Assembly: GCF_900129725.1 (NCBI RefSeq)
Contig: NZ_FQWQ01000001.1
Location: forward strand, 1,240,001-1,304,000
Length of the DNA: 64,000 nt
Reading direction: 5' to 3'
Origin: Chryseolinea serpens
GTDB lineage: Bacteria; Bacteroidota; Bacteroidia; Cytophagales; Cyclobacteriaceae
The position numbers were made by a program, and so were the translations under genes. Positions within the stretch are counted from its first letter, which is position 1, and the number at the start of each line of letters is the position of its first letter. The notes under the pieces were generated by a model. That model was not told where the DNA came from. It saw nothing but the letters and a program-made list of their open reading frames with translations, and searched no databases. Shown here piece by piece: positions 1-9,115 of this stretch.

Positions 1-2
1 CT

Positions 3-350
3 GATCTTTGGTGGAGGTATGGATACCAAAAGTGGAGAATTGTTTTATACTCATTATCGGCGGTGCTATTTTTCTCATTCTTCAACTATCGACTCTACGA
101 TAAACTTCAGGCCGTCTATCCGAACGACAAATTAGATTTATCCCATATACCAGAGAATCGAAATTTAACAATCCAAACGATTAAAAGATATATTGCCATC
201 TTGCTTTATACAGGTATTATCTTTTTTCGATTTAATATCGACTTGAAAAATATGGAGTTTTTCCCTTTGAGATATTCACTTCTCATAATTTTCCAATACA
301 CCATCGGCCTAGTGTGCACAGGCTTTCTGATCAATTGGATTATTGGTTGA
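3..350 (+). CDS. Membrane protein of unknown family, 5' end outside window
   Basis: The reading frame is open to the left edge of the window, so the true start lies upstream; the first internal start would be GTG at 63. The visible 115 residues contain three hydrophobic stretches: one around VLFFSFFNY near the left edge, one around YIAILLYTGIIFF, and one at the C-terminus (LIIFQYTIGLVCTGFLINW). This suggests an integral membrane protein with a C-terminal transmembrane helix. I do not recognise the family. It sits left of the tRNA remnant and may be outside the island that follows. Confidence 0.5.
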   Translation, partial: DLWWRYGYQKWRIVLYSLSAVLFFSFFNYRLYDKLQAVYPNDKLDLSHIPENRNLTIQTIKRYIAILLYTGIIFFRFNIDLKNMEFFPLRYSLLIIFQYTIGLVCTGFLINWIIG

Positions 351-422
351 TTCGAAATCGCTGAAACATCCACCGTCGAAAATCAACATTCTTGAGGTAC
401 CGTGCCTCAATCTTCTCACAAT

Positions 423-542
423 ATGACGGACTTAATCGCCGATATCAAAAATGTATTCACGAACGTGATCAACGAAAATGATGAGCCTCAAGACCATACA
501 CAAAAAGTTGCAATTGTTTCCGATTTGCCACCCAGGGCGTAA
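423..542 (+). CDS. Possible small ORF, 39 aa
   Basis: ATG at 423 opens a 39-residue frame (MTDLIADIKNVFTNV...) ending in TAA at 540-542. The composition is protein-like and acidic, but there is no ribosome binding site and I recognise no family. It lies in the gap between the membrane protein and the tRNA remnant and could be chance or the debris of a larger gene. Confidence 0.2.
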   Translation: MTDLIADIKNVFTNVINENDEPQDHTQKVAIVSDLPPRA

Positions 543-654
543 CTAAACGTGAATTGTTGCATAACCGATTGAAGGGCGCTTGAGTGTCTTTAACAGGCGA
601 GGATGCCTTGGTCTTTCTGCACATCTACGAAAGAATGAAATCGCGGTAAGCTTT

Positions 655-680
655 AAAAAAAACCTAAAGGGGCTTTTTTT
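655..680 (-). terminator. Weak A/T-tract terminator after tRNA remnant
   Basis: Eight A residues (655-662), CC, a short loop, GG-GC and seven T residues (674-680) form a short hairpin flanked by A and T tracts. On the minus strand it follows the tRNA 3'-half at 689-722, the place where a tRNA terminator would be expected. The stem is weak, mostly A-T pairs. Confidence 0.45.
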
Positions 681-688
681 AGATTTTC

Positions 689-722
689 GTCGGGCGGCCA
701 GATTCGAACTGGCCACCTCATG
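689..722 (-). pseudogene. tRNA 3'-half remnant (T-arm and acceptor strand)
   Basis: Read on the minus strand, this segment holds a T-arm with TTCGAAT loop flanked by GCCAG and CTGGC, then an acceptor-like CGCCCGAC end. The 20 bases at 692-711 are the exact reverse complement of 947-966 in the nearby tRNA-Pro. Upstream on the minus strand no D-arm or pairing anticodon stem can be drawn, so the 5' half is missing. It is either a tRNA pseudogene or an attachment-site scar. It explains the spurious 61-residue frame at 543-728. Confidence 0.6.
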
Positions 723-871
723 ATCCAATGCCCTGTTAAAGTATGAAAATATCCAGCATTCGATTAATTGGCAACTTATTAATATTCAATAATTTATAAC
801 ATAAAAGGAACGCAAAATCCACCGGGTGGCCTGTTTTTTTGTGGTGACTTAGGAGGTATGCGAATAAAATG

Positions 872-879
872 TATCTTTG
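872..879 (+). promoter_or_regulatory. Bacteroidota-type -7 element of tRNA-Pro
   Basis: TATCTTTG matches the TAnnTTTG -7 consensus known for the Bacteroidota housekeeping sigma factor. It lies 16 bases before the mature tRNA start, which would place the transcript start near 886. No clear TTG -33 element is visible at the ideal spacing. Confidence 0.55.
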
Positions 880-895
880 CGCTCCCTTATGGGAT

Positions 896-969
896 CGGGG
901 CGTAGCGTAGCCCGGTATCGCGCTTGGTTTGGGACCAAGAGGTCGTCAGTTCGAATCTGGCCGCCCCGA
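896..969 (+). tRNA. tRNA-Pro (anticodon TGG)
   Basis: A full cloverleaf can be drawn. The acceptor strands are CGGGGCG (896-902) and CGCCCCG (962-968). The anticodon arm is CTTGG-TTTGGGA-CCAAG, with anticodon TGG. The T-arm is GTCAG-TTCGAAT-CTGGC, with one G-T pair. The discriminator base is A969. The 3' CCA is not encoded. A consensus promoter precedes it and a strong terminator follows. Confidence 0.95.
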
Positions 970-972
970 CAC

Positions 973-1004
973 AAGCCCCGTCACATCTTGACGGGGCTTT
1001 TTTT
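973..1004 (+). terminator. Rho-independent terminator of tRNA-Pro
   Basis: Perfect 11-bp stem AAGCCCCGTCA / TGACGGGGCTT (973-983 with 989-999), loop CATCT, followed by a T run to 1004. It begins four bases after the tRNA end. Confidence 0.9.
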
Positions 1005-1464
1005 ATGACCTTATACTAGCTATAGCGAATCATGCCGGAAATTTTACACCGGCGATACCCAACATCTTTAAAATCCCGTTGCCTCCAGATCGTTATCGAT
1101 GGTCGTAAGGCAGGCATTTTCCAGGAGCGATTTTTTTCTGGACGCTTAAGTTGTGTCTTGCACGGAGTAAAAACCGGTCGCCGGCCTAGATGACCTTCAA
1201 CCCAACCTCGATCCGCAAATCTGACACTTGGCCCATCGGATAGTTTTACTTCTTCATTCCTCCTTAGTGATCATCTACAAAGCGTGGAACCCCGAAATAG
1301 GCACGAGCGACTAGTTCTGGGCTTACTTATCGGCAATTGATAATGGACAAAATCTAGAGTATATTAGTTTCCAAGTCAATCCTAACTTCTTCGTTCGAAG
1401 AAGTTGGATGGCTTTTGCTCTACTGTCCGTTGGTTTTCGCACTTTAAATTGTAGACCCTATCCT
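1005..1464. other. Gap between tRNA-Pro and the TIR operon
   Basis: No confident gene. A 53-residue frame (1032-1193 +, starting MPEILHRRYPTSLKS) is the only protein-like stretch; I do not recognise it and it has no ribosome binding site. No recognisable integrase is present. The segment must contain the promoter of the three-gene operon that follows; a short inverted repeat, CTTCTTCG / CGAAGAAG (1387-1402), lies about 60 bases before the chosen start of its first gene. Confidence 0.4.
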
Positions 1465-2649
1465 ATGAACCCCCGTGCACATCATTATCTGTTTGCCCAT
1501 CGAGAACTACGCGAGATTTTATTTCAAGATCTTTCAGCGTTTGTAAAGTTGACGGAGTCATCATTATTCGGGTCCTGGCTGAGTCGCCTGTGGACCAAAG
1601 TTGGAGACGACGTCTATGCTGGCGGCCTAGGGGCAAAATTACCGGGTACAGCTCTCGCCTTTGAATCCATTGCTGACGGCGGAGCAAGGTACACGCTCAT
1701 TACGCTCCCCACGCCGGAAGCTGTTGTCGAGGTCTTCTTCATCGCAATCGTTGTGTGTGAGCAGCCCTACAAATACTACAGGTATCTGGTCCTGGAAAAA
1801 TGTGAGGAGGGTCGGGTTGGGATTGGCCCCTCAGCAGGTGTACTCTGTGAATGGTTTTCCGACGGTGGACGTCGGAATCATAATTGGTATTTGTCTCCCG
1901 AAAAAGAACTCTTTCACTCGGCGATTAAAGAAATGCACCGGAGAGAAAGAGTACGATTTGAACTTGGTCTGAATTCAACGATGAAGTCGCTGTGGAATCC
2001 GAAAAGGGAGAATAAACCGTCAAAGAATGCGACCGAGGAGGAGGAATTCAGAACGCCGCATATTTACTATGCGATGGTCGCAGTGCCCGAGGCGTTGAAT
2101 GCCTTATTGAATTCTGAGGGGTCATTCCCGAGGGGTGAGCCAGATTTGGCCAAGGCAAGAGAAAAATTGACCGCTAACAAGGCAAAGCAACTCGACAATC
2201 TTCTTGCGCAACAATGGAAACGTGCTCATGAGATTTCCTTCCCCAATACTTCTACTTCAAAATCTTTGCATGCTGAACTGGTTGATCTGACGGTAGGTAT
2301 TTTCCTGCTCATTTCTTTTCCGGAACCCATCGAAGCTCCCGAGCCCTTCTTTATGCTTTGTCCTTTAGATAAGGCATTTGGCAAAAAAACAAACAACGTA
2401 ATCTATCTCGCAGAGCTGCCGAGGGGGAGATCTAATTTCGAAGTTATCATTTCGAGACTTGAAGCCGACAAGGGATATGCGATATTAGGCAGTCTTGAAG
2501 ATTGCACAAAGGATACATTCATTCAAGGAATGAAGGGATTCTTTCAAGGACAGGAATTCGACCAGCCAGCCGGAATTTTGGATCATCTCCAAACCATTGC
2601 GCGAACCTTCGGTGTTCTGAAGTCACTCCAGCCCAAGAAACAAAAGTGA
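1465..2649 (+). CDS. Unknown protein, first gene of TIR/HExxH operon
   Basis: 394 residues from ATG 1465 (MNPRAHHYLFAHREL). A longer frame from 1408 adds 19 residues of unconvincing sequence, so I prefer the internal start; neither has a visible Shine-Dalgarno. I recognise no domain. The protein looks soluble: no signal peptide, one hydrophobic patch (VDLTVGIFLLISFPEP, residues about 275-290) that looks like a buried strand-helix, and a charged linker (KNATEEEEF, about 190-200). The stop TGA shares its A with the ATG of the next gene (TGATG), so the two are translationally coupled and probably work together. It may be a sensor or adaptor of the module (inference only). Confidence 0.75.
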   Translation: MNPRAHHYLFAHRELREILFQDLSAFVKLTESSLFGSWLSRLWTKVGDDVYAGGLGAKLPGTALAFESIADGGARYTLITLPTPEAVVEVFFIAIVVCEQPYKYYRYLVLEKCEEGRVGIGPSAGVLCEWFSDGGRRNHNWYLSPEKELFHSAIKEMHRRERVRFELGLNSTMKSLWNPKRENKPSKNATEEEEFRTPHIYYAMVAVPEALNALLNSEGSFPRGEPDLAKAREKLTANKAKQLDNLLAQQWKRAHEISFPNTSTSKSLHAELVDLTVGIFLLISFPEPIEAPEPFFMLCPLDKAFGKKTNNVIYLAELPRGRSNFEVIISRLEADKGYAILGSLEDCTKDTFIQGMKGFFQGQEFDQPAGILDHLQTIARTFGVLKSLQPKKQK

Positions 2650-4415
2650 TGCGATCAGCAATAAACCCTGCGATTTGCTATTTAGGCGAGCCTGTCACCG
2701 ACAGTTTATTTTCGAAATGGGAGACAACTGTCCTTCCCAGCGAAATCGAATTCGAATTAACCCTAGAGGCCTCCATCTCCAAATACGAGGCTGGCCATTT
2801 TGACGAAGCTAAAAATCTTCTGGGGACGGCACGTTCGATTCTTGCCGAGAAAAGCCCGGATCGGGTTATTTCCGGATTGGCAAAACTAGCTAGAGTGTAC
2901 TGCCTCACAAAGGACTTCCCAAATGCTTGCTTGTGTATTCAGGATTCACTAAAAAAATGTCATCCCTGGCAAACTGAATCACCGCCAAGTGCCGATCATG
3001 AAACGCACCAACCTAGCGACTGTTATCTTCCGGAAGTTCTATCGCTCCTACATATTCATTCAGTGCTGGTGGCAGAATCAGGAGGACCAATGGAAGCCAT
3101 TGAGCCACTTGAGATGGTGGGCGAGTATTATGGAGCGCGAAATGAGCTTGAGTTATATGCAAAAATCCTAAACGATCTTGGCGTTGTGTACTTCCTTGCC
3201 GGCAAGCCAATAAAGGCGGAAGCGACGCTAAGAGATTCCATTCGATTGTTGGATATTATAGGCCTACCTCAAGATTCGAAATTGGTTTCTGACAATCTGT
3301 CGGCGATGCCAGGATTGAACGATCACTTTCCTTTACAGGATCGTGAGGATGAAAAAGATGATATAAACACCATACGCACAAAGCTTGAGCAAGAAGTGAC
3401 AAGACAGTATCAGGTTTTAGCAGATGGATTGCTGGCCGACATGCTGCTTAACAAAGCCGAAGACGATGACAAAGTTAACAACATTGTTTGGTGGTACCAC
3501 TACCTTCATTCAAATGAGGACAAAAAGAAGCAACCAAGATTCGACGATCCACTTTTTATTCAATTTCGAAACCGGTTTATTCAAGCTATTGCTTTGCGGA
3601 AAATTCGCAGGATATCCAGAACGACTCTCGCCGAATACCAACTTGATCTTTTTGGCTCCAAAGTAAAATGCTGGGAGGAGGGCAAAATAAATCGTCTATT
3701 GGCAAGCTTTGGGTCTTCGCTACGAGTTCTCATGATTAGTAGCGATCGCTTTCGCCAGCATGCATTAAGACGTTACATTAAAAAGACCCTGTTCGATGAA
3801 AACACTCCCGGAGAACTGGTTGCCGATGGAAGGTTTGTGCTGGGTGAAATTGGGCCGATCAGCGCTTTTAACAGGGCTTCCGTTATTCATTTTATACACG
3901 AATATGCAAAAGCACCCTATTTTCCCCTGGGAGTTGAAGGTTTTTGTGAAGAGTCTCAAGGCCGCGTGGTCATAAGAAAGGGCATTGAATCGAGAGGCTT
4001 TCGGTTTGATCGTGACGTTAATTTTGATTTCCGCGTCACGTTGATGCACGAGTACACGCACTTTCAATTTAGACTTAGACAAGGTGCAGAAGTCCTATCT
4101 TCCTGGCATCATGTACTTCGAGAAGACCTCTGCAGATTTACGCGATCGGTTCGCTCGGCGCAGGAAATTGTTGACAATCTAAGATTGTCTTACCTCAGCA
4201 AACGGAATATTCACGCTCCTGATCATCCAGGTCAGGACGATTTTGAAGAGGAACTTGAGGAATTCGATGCCGAGAAAACGATACGAGATTACCCCCAAAT
4301 CGCGCGCGACCTGAAAGCGCTTTGCATAAAAGGCCTAATTATCGAAAAACCAAAACTGCATTACAAATGCACCTTATTTAATGACAAAAAGGTATGGAAT
4401 CTGTCAGTAGCATAG
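2649..4415 (+). CDS. TPR-like protein with HExxH metallopeptidase motif
   Basis: 588 residues from ATG 2649, which overlaps the previous stop by one base; the frame is open further upstream but that part overlaps the first gene and is not protein-like. The N-terminal half (about 25-230) has paired amphipathic helices with TPR-like spacing, for example the segments SKYEAGHFDEAKNLLGTA and LGVVYFLAGKPIKAEATL. The C-terminal half has HEYTH at residues 467-471 within a hydrophobic helix, the zinc-binding HExxH signature of zincin metallopeptidases. A third ligand is not certain; acidic residues follow in REDL and in the acidic tract EEELEEFDAE. No signal peptide, so it is likely cytosolic. Its 3' end overlaps the TIR gene by 22 bases. 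A repeat-domain sensor joined to a protease is a common design in bacterial conflict systems. Confidence 0.8.
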   Translation: MRSAINPAICYLGEPVTDSLFSKWETTVLPSEIEFELTLEASISKYEAGHFDEAKNLLGTARSILAEKSPDRVISGLAKLARVYCLTKDFPNACLCIQDSLKKCHPWQTESPPSADHETHQPSDCYLPEVLSLLHIHSVLVAESGGPMEAIEPLEMVGEYYGARNELELYAKILNDLGVVYFLAGKPIKAEATLRDSIRLLDIIGLPQDSKLVSDNLSAMPGLNDHFPLQDREDEKDDINTIRTKLEQEVTRQYQVLADGLLADMLLNKAEDDDKVNNIVWWYHYLHSNEDKKKQPRFDDPLFIQFRNRFIQAIALRKIRRISRTTLAEYQLDLFGSKVKCWEEGKINRLLASFGSSLRVLMISSDRFRQHALRRYIKKTLFDENTPGELVADGRFVLGEIGPISAFNRASVIHFIHEYAKAPYFPLGVEGFCEESQGRVVIRKGIESRGFRFDRDVNFDFRVTLMHEYTHFQFRLRQGAEVLSSWHHVLREDLCRFTRSVRSAQEIVDNLRLSYLSKRNIHAPDHPGQDDFEEELEEFDAEKTIRDYPQIARDLKALCIKGLIIEKPKLHYKCTLFNDKKVWNLSVA

Positions 4416-5386
4416 AGATTTCCCTGAATGAATTAATATGTCATTCGTGTTCCGAGGACCACAAACATGATGTTAAGGAAACCTTTCTTCCTTATCAGGC
4501 AACTGGTGTGACAATAGAAGGCGGAATGGACACACCGCCGGTGAAAGTTACCGTCGATGTGCAAAGAATTTCATGGCGGCGGCAAAGTGAGGGACGCTAT
4601 TCGGCTTTCGCATTGATGACATTCCCGTGTTTGGATTGTGATAAGACGCATACCTTTGAACATCAGTTAGAGGCGCCACGAGTCTTCATCCGCGACACAT
4701 TCAAATGCAAGACCTGTGGCAATAAACTTGAAGTCGAGGATGAAAACATCGAGTACTATGACTCATCCGAAAAAGGCCCTCATGTCGAAGTAACGGCGAA
4801 ACTTGTTTGTCGCAACTGTGCAACGGGCGCGGTTGAGAATTTTGACATTCCCAGTCCGAGCTTTTCAAGCTTGAAACATCAGGATCATATCGACATTGAT
4901 CTGGCCAAATCAAGTTTAAGAGCATCAAAAAACAGTCAGTCTGCCCCGTCCTTGCACTCCTATCGCTTCGATATCGCGCTATCGTTTCCAGGCAAGCGGC
5001 GGGATTACGTAAAAAGTGTTCGTGAAGAACTGAAGCGACTCAAACCCGATCTGAATATTTTTTATGATGATGACTTTAAGGCTGAACTAGCTAGGCCGAA
5101 TCTTGACTCGTATTTGCAGGATATATACATGAAACATTCCAGATTGATTGTGATTTTCCTTTCACCAGAGTATGAGCAAAGTGAATGGTGCGGACTGGAG
5201 TGGAGGGCAATCAGGGACCTCATAAAGAAGAAAAATACATCCACCATAATGCTCATGCGATTCGAGGAGGTTGAAGTCCCAGGCCTGTTATCTATCGACG
5301 GATATATCAGCCTAAAGAATAACTCTCCTGAAATTGCGGCGATGTTGATTGAAAGAAGGTTTGATTTTGAGTTTTTGAAAGAGTAG
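4394..5386 (+). CDS. Zinc-ribbon protein with C-terminal TIR domain
   Basis: 330 residues. Residues 190-325 form a TIR domain: strand A FDIALSFPG (192-200), YVKSVREELK helix, the IFYDDDF segment, SRLIVIFLSPEY (249-260), and SEWCGLEWRAI, where E269 sits at the place of the catalytic Glu of NAD-cleaving TIR enzymes. The N-terminal half has four CxxC pairs (C16/C19, C79/C82, C105/C108, C139/C142), which fits two zinc ribbons. No membrane segment. The start overlaps the upstream gene by 22 bases, so the three genes form one operon. Known bacterial TIR proteins deplete NAD on phage sensing; that role here is inference. The TIR assignment is strong, the function of the ribbons is not known. Confidence 0.88.
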   Translation: MESVSSIEISLNELICHSCSEDHKHDVKETFLPYQATGVTIEGGMDTPPVKVTVDVQRISWRRQSEGRYSAFALMTFPCLDCDKTHTFEHQLEAPRVFIRDTFKCKTCGNKLEVEDENIEYYDSSEKGPHVEVTAKLVCRNCATGAVENFDIPSPSFSSLKHQDHIDIDLAKSSLRASKNSQSAPSLHSYRFDIALSFPGKRRDYVKSVREELKRLKPDLNIFYDDDFKAELARPNLDSYLQDIYMKHSRLIVIFLSPEYEQSEWCGLEWRAIRDLIKKKNTSTIMLMRFEEVEVPGLLSIDGYISLKNNSPEIAAMLIERRFDFEFLKE

Positions 5387-5462
5387 CCCGTCAAGCTGTA
5401 CCCCAAAACTCGATCGTGATCCTCCTTGAGTCATTTCGATTAGTGTCCACTTATACCCACTA

Positions 5463-8400
5463 TCACTTCATGTACAGTATCCGACTCGTTGAAATCGATG
5501 TATCCGTTTGTATGCAAAGAAAATATATCCCGGCACGCAAAAAATGCTCTGGAGTCCAGTGTAGGGTGTGTACTCCAGCCGGTAGCAGTTGGCTGAATTC
5601 GGATCCTGTTTTCATTCCCTTGTCATCATAAATTGTCAAATGAACGTTGCTTTGATGAACCAACTCAAAGGTAATGGTTGTCGAAATAAAGAACGGATTG
5701 GGATACAGGCCTACATTTTCCAAAGGTTCCATTTGTTGTTCTATACCTGTTACCTCCTGGACTTCTACGGAAATGAGACCCTGGTCATCTTCACTCTCAA
5801 CCCCGTTATCGGGAGTTGAATCGGGGTCACCCTGATCGCTGGCGGATATTTCTGCCACGTTGGTAGCGAGGCCCGCCTGCAGCGTGGTGGCTAAGATGGT
5901 AAGGGTGGCATTATTTCCCAGGCTCAGCGCGCCTACTGTCCAGATACCGGTGGTTGCATCATAGCTACCTGTACTTGCCGTAATGTTGTCAAAGCTCAAA
6001 CCTATCGGAGCGGCATCCTTCACGGCTATACCTGTGGCGCCAGCAGGGCCTTTGTTTGTTAAACTCATGGTGAAGGTCACCTGTTCTCCTACGGTCAGGT
6101 TAGTTTTATCGGCTTGCAGGGTGAGCTCCAGATCAGCTACGGTTCCAAAGAACAAGCAGGGTGAAAATTCACTGGTATTATTGGCCGGATCGGTGGCTGT
6201 CGCGGTAATGAAAGCGCCATCGGGAACAGTAGTATTGCTGAGATCAACCGAAAACACAGCGTTGCCTGCGTTATCCGTTGTGACTTGTTCGAAGCCGAGG
6301 AAGGTCTCTCCTTCTCCAAATCCAGAAGCGTTACATTTCGCATTGGAAAAAAATTCCAGGCGAAAGACGTTATTGGGTGTACTATTAAGCGATCCCTGGA
6401 TGTTGGTGTTGCCACCGCTGGAACTTACCTGACTCAGCAATGGAAAGTTCTGCAGGTTGTTCGTTCCCATATCGGCATCACCCGCATCATTGGCCGTGAT
6501 GCCATCATTGCCGAGGTCAATGCCAAGCCCAAGATTTTCAGATATGCTGTTTCCCAGGATAGAACCCGTGCCGTTTCCCGCCAGGGCCAGGGCTGTGCCA
6601 TTCGCCGTAAACGTATTGTTGTTCACCGTAGCTACGCCTTGTTGCTGTGTGAATACCCCTGCAACGCTATTATCCGAAATGGTGTTGTTTGTCAGTGTAG
6701 CCTCTGCGTGATCCATTACGTTCACGCCAACCTGATTCCCTGAAACGGTATTGCTCTTAACATTGGCCTGAGTACCACCACCAAGTTCGATCCCATAGGG
6801 ACCATTGTTCGTGATGGTGTTTTCAAGAACGCTGAATTTGAGTTGGCCATCGAATAGAAAAAGTCCCCCGTCGAGATTGCCATTAATAAGGTCCTTTTCA
6901 AAGTGAGCGCGTAACAGATCTAACCGGGTTGATCCATTTATAATTCTAAACCCCGCTCCTCCGTTCAACTCGGCCCTTGACTGGTTTGCTTGCAAACTAA
7001 ACTGGCCGCCCAGCTCACCGAAGAGTTCCAGCCGCGTTCCATCTTTTCCATTGCTTTTACTTGTCGTATTGAGAAAGGCGTAGGCAAGCTCTCCTTTCAC
7101 CGTGGCCTTGATGCCAACGCCATCCAGTCCGTTTCTGTCATACACTTCGCCGGTAACGGTCACCGTCGCGAATACATTCTTTTCGATTTCGGCAATGTAT
7201 CTGAATCCTGCCTCCGTATGGAGTTCCCAGGTGTTCGTGCTGAAGTTTTTTGTGCCATTCGATCGGATGACAAGGCTCCCACCGGTGGCTCCCAGGTTAG
7301 CGAAATTTCCGACGACATTCCAATTGATGTTGCCTTTGAGAGACTCTTCAAATTGCACTCCCTTGCCATTTTCGCTATGGTAATTATTGAGGTATTCTAT
7401 ATTTATGGTTCGCCCCTCCCCGAAAGTCAACTTGGTTCCGATCCTCATTTTGCCCTCAAATCGGTTAGCCTTGATATTGTAGACGCCATCCGCGTTCAGG
7501 AAGGCGTCGATACCAACGCTGTCTATGTTTTCCAGTAGGTTACCCTCGATGGTGATCAGCTTTCCACGGTGAAGAATTCCTACCAAAAACTTGGATCCTG
7601 TTCCGTCCTTCCCAATAAAATTGCCCATCACCTTGATCCCTTGCGAAAGGCTGCCCTGAATGGTGACGCCATTCTTGACACCGGCTATTTTATTGCCTCT
7701 ATTCTCCTGCGTACTTCCCACTGAAATGTCCCGGCCATCTTCTATCAATACTCCTCCCTTTGCATTCGCCAAGACATTCTGTTCCAGGAAATCAAGACCG
7801 ATTAAATTTCCTTCCAGTCTGTTGTTTGGTGCTCCGCTACGACTACTCCCCGATACATTTGGATCTCTACCCAGAATGCGGATGCCATACCCTTCATTCC
7901 CCGATATAATATTCCGGAGTAAACCTGCTCCCCCGACGACATTGTCCGGAGTGTCTTCAATGAAAATCCCGTCGCCACCGTTCCCTTTGTCTTGTTTGGC
8001 GGTGACATCTGTTCCAATTTAGTTAGACTCCAGGCGGTGTCCGCCTTCTCCGGGCGGAGGTGTACCGGAAATATAGATGCCATGAGAAGAAAAGCTATGG
8101 ATGACGAAGAAACTGATATGACAATTGCCCCCCAGCAATCGAAGTCCAATGGCGTTGTTTCCTGCCATACTCCCATCCAATTCAATCCGGCCTACGGCTT
8201 CTGGTGGACTGCCTGAATTGAGGCCCTGAATATTGACGGCACCAAGGATGGGTGGCAAAGCTCCCAGGCCGGTACTTCCTACCTTGATGATGACGCGCTC
8301 CAATCCCAGGGCCTTCGTATCAATATTAAAGGAAATCGTATTCAGGTCCAGGTGGCGGTTCGCATTGTGATTTTGGATCGCTGCTCTGAACGTACATTGA

Positions 8401-8675
8401 TCGCCCGGTGTATTCGGGTCGGTATCACATTTATTATCATCACCACCCCCACCAGCATCCGGATCCTCTTCATCGCCGGGCATATTGACGGTAAAGGATT
8501 TTCCGGTCAGCACCGATTCCGGCACTGATCCCGAGCTTTTGACGGGCGTGACGAAGTAGGCCAGGAGTACGAATACATAAAATTTCCATTTACATACTAC
8601 AACGCCGCCAACTTCCTTAATGATAAGAAAAGATCCCAGCCGCTGGAAATACGGTGGTTGTAAATTGAATGACAT
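5463..8675 (-). pseudogene. Secreted beta-helix T9SS protein interrupted by one TAA
   Basis: Reading from ATG 8675 there are 218 codons, then TAA at 8021-8019, then the same frame stays open to TGA at 5463: 1070 positions in all. The stop falls in SN-stop-IGTD, while sister repeats read NLIGLD and NFIGKD, so one base change (for example TTA to TAA) explains it. Order of parts: signal segment (KFYVFVLLAYFV), CSLREA-like motif CTFRAAIQNHN, parallel beta-helix repeats, DUF11-like domain (ADLELTLQADKTNLTVGE), and a C-terminal type IX sorting domain (VGLYPNPF ... GIYFL). A strong SD (AGGAGGA, 8679-8685) precedes the start. An internal restart at 7772 would lack a signal peptide. It converges on the TIR gene. 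Confidence 0.85.
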
Positions 8676-8678
8676 ATA

Positions 8679-8688
8679 TCCTCCTTTC
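8679..8688 (-). promoter_or_regulatory. Strong Shine-Dalgarno site of the beta-helix gene
   Basis: Minus-strand GAAAGGAGGA lies three bases before ATG 8675. Such sites are rare in this phylum and absent from nearly all other genes of the window; it fixes the start codon. Confidence 0.7.
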
Positions 8689-9115
8689 TTGAAGTAGGTA
8701 TAATGGTGAATGGATTATTCGGAGAAGAACTGACGCAGATAACAGGCAGGTACAGAAGAATATCGATGGCCCTTACGATTTCGGGGCGTAAACCTTTTTC
8801 AGGTTTGCATCAGAAGCAAGTGGAGGGCACTCGCTTACAAATTATCGATGGATAAATAAACTCTGACATTGTCCTCAGAGCAACCACTGGCCTTTAATCC
8901 TGAAGAGGATTTACATGCCTGTAACGTACATCGAATGTACTTATATTATCTTAAAAGAAATAGGGAGTTGAGTTTGATATTTGCTACAGCGATGATTTCA
9001 CATCTGCCTGCGGAGGCCGACACATCCCGAACGGCCTACGATGTTGTAACTTATATTATTTTCAGTGAATCGCATTCACTAAATTGCAGACCTCCAAAAA
9101 CCAACGATCATCTCG
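8689..9115. other. Divergent intergenic region
   Basis: It separates the beta-helix gene from the SnoaL-like lipoprotein and should carry both promoters. A small palindrome GTACATCGAATGTAC (about 8926-8940) is the only clear structure. The 100-residue frame at 8869-9171 overlaps the lipoprotein start and does not look like protein. Confidence 0.4.

Noticed and set aside
543-728. 61-residue frame on the minus strand
   Set aside because: It is the translation of the tRNA remnant and its terminator.
1005-1464. Integrase gene for an island at tRNA-Pro
   Set aside because: I looked for tyrosine recombinase motifs next to the tRNA on both strands and found none; only a 53-residue unassigned frame is there.
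5387-5462. Direct repeat of the tRNA-Pro 3' end at the right side of the TIR operon
   Set aside because: No match to the T-arm or acceptor end is present, so the right border of an island cannot be set there.
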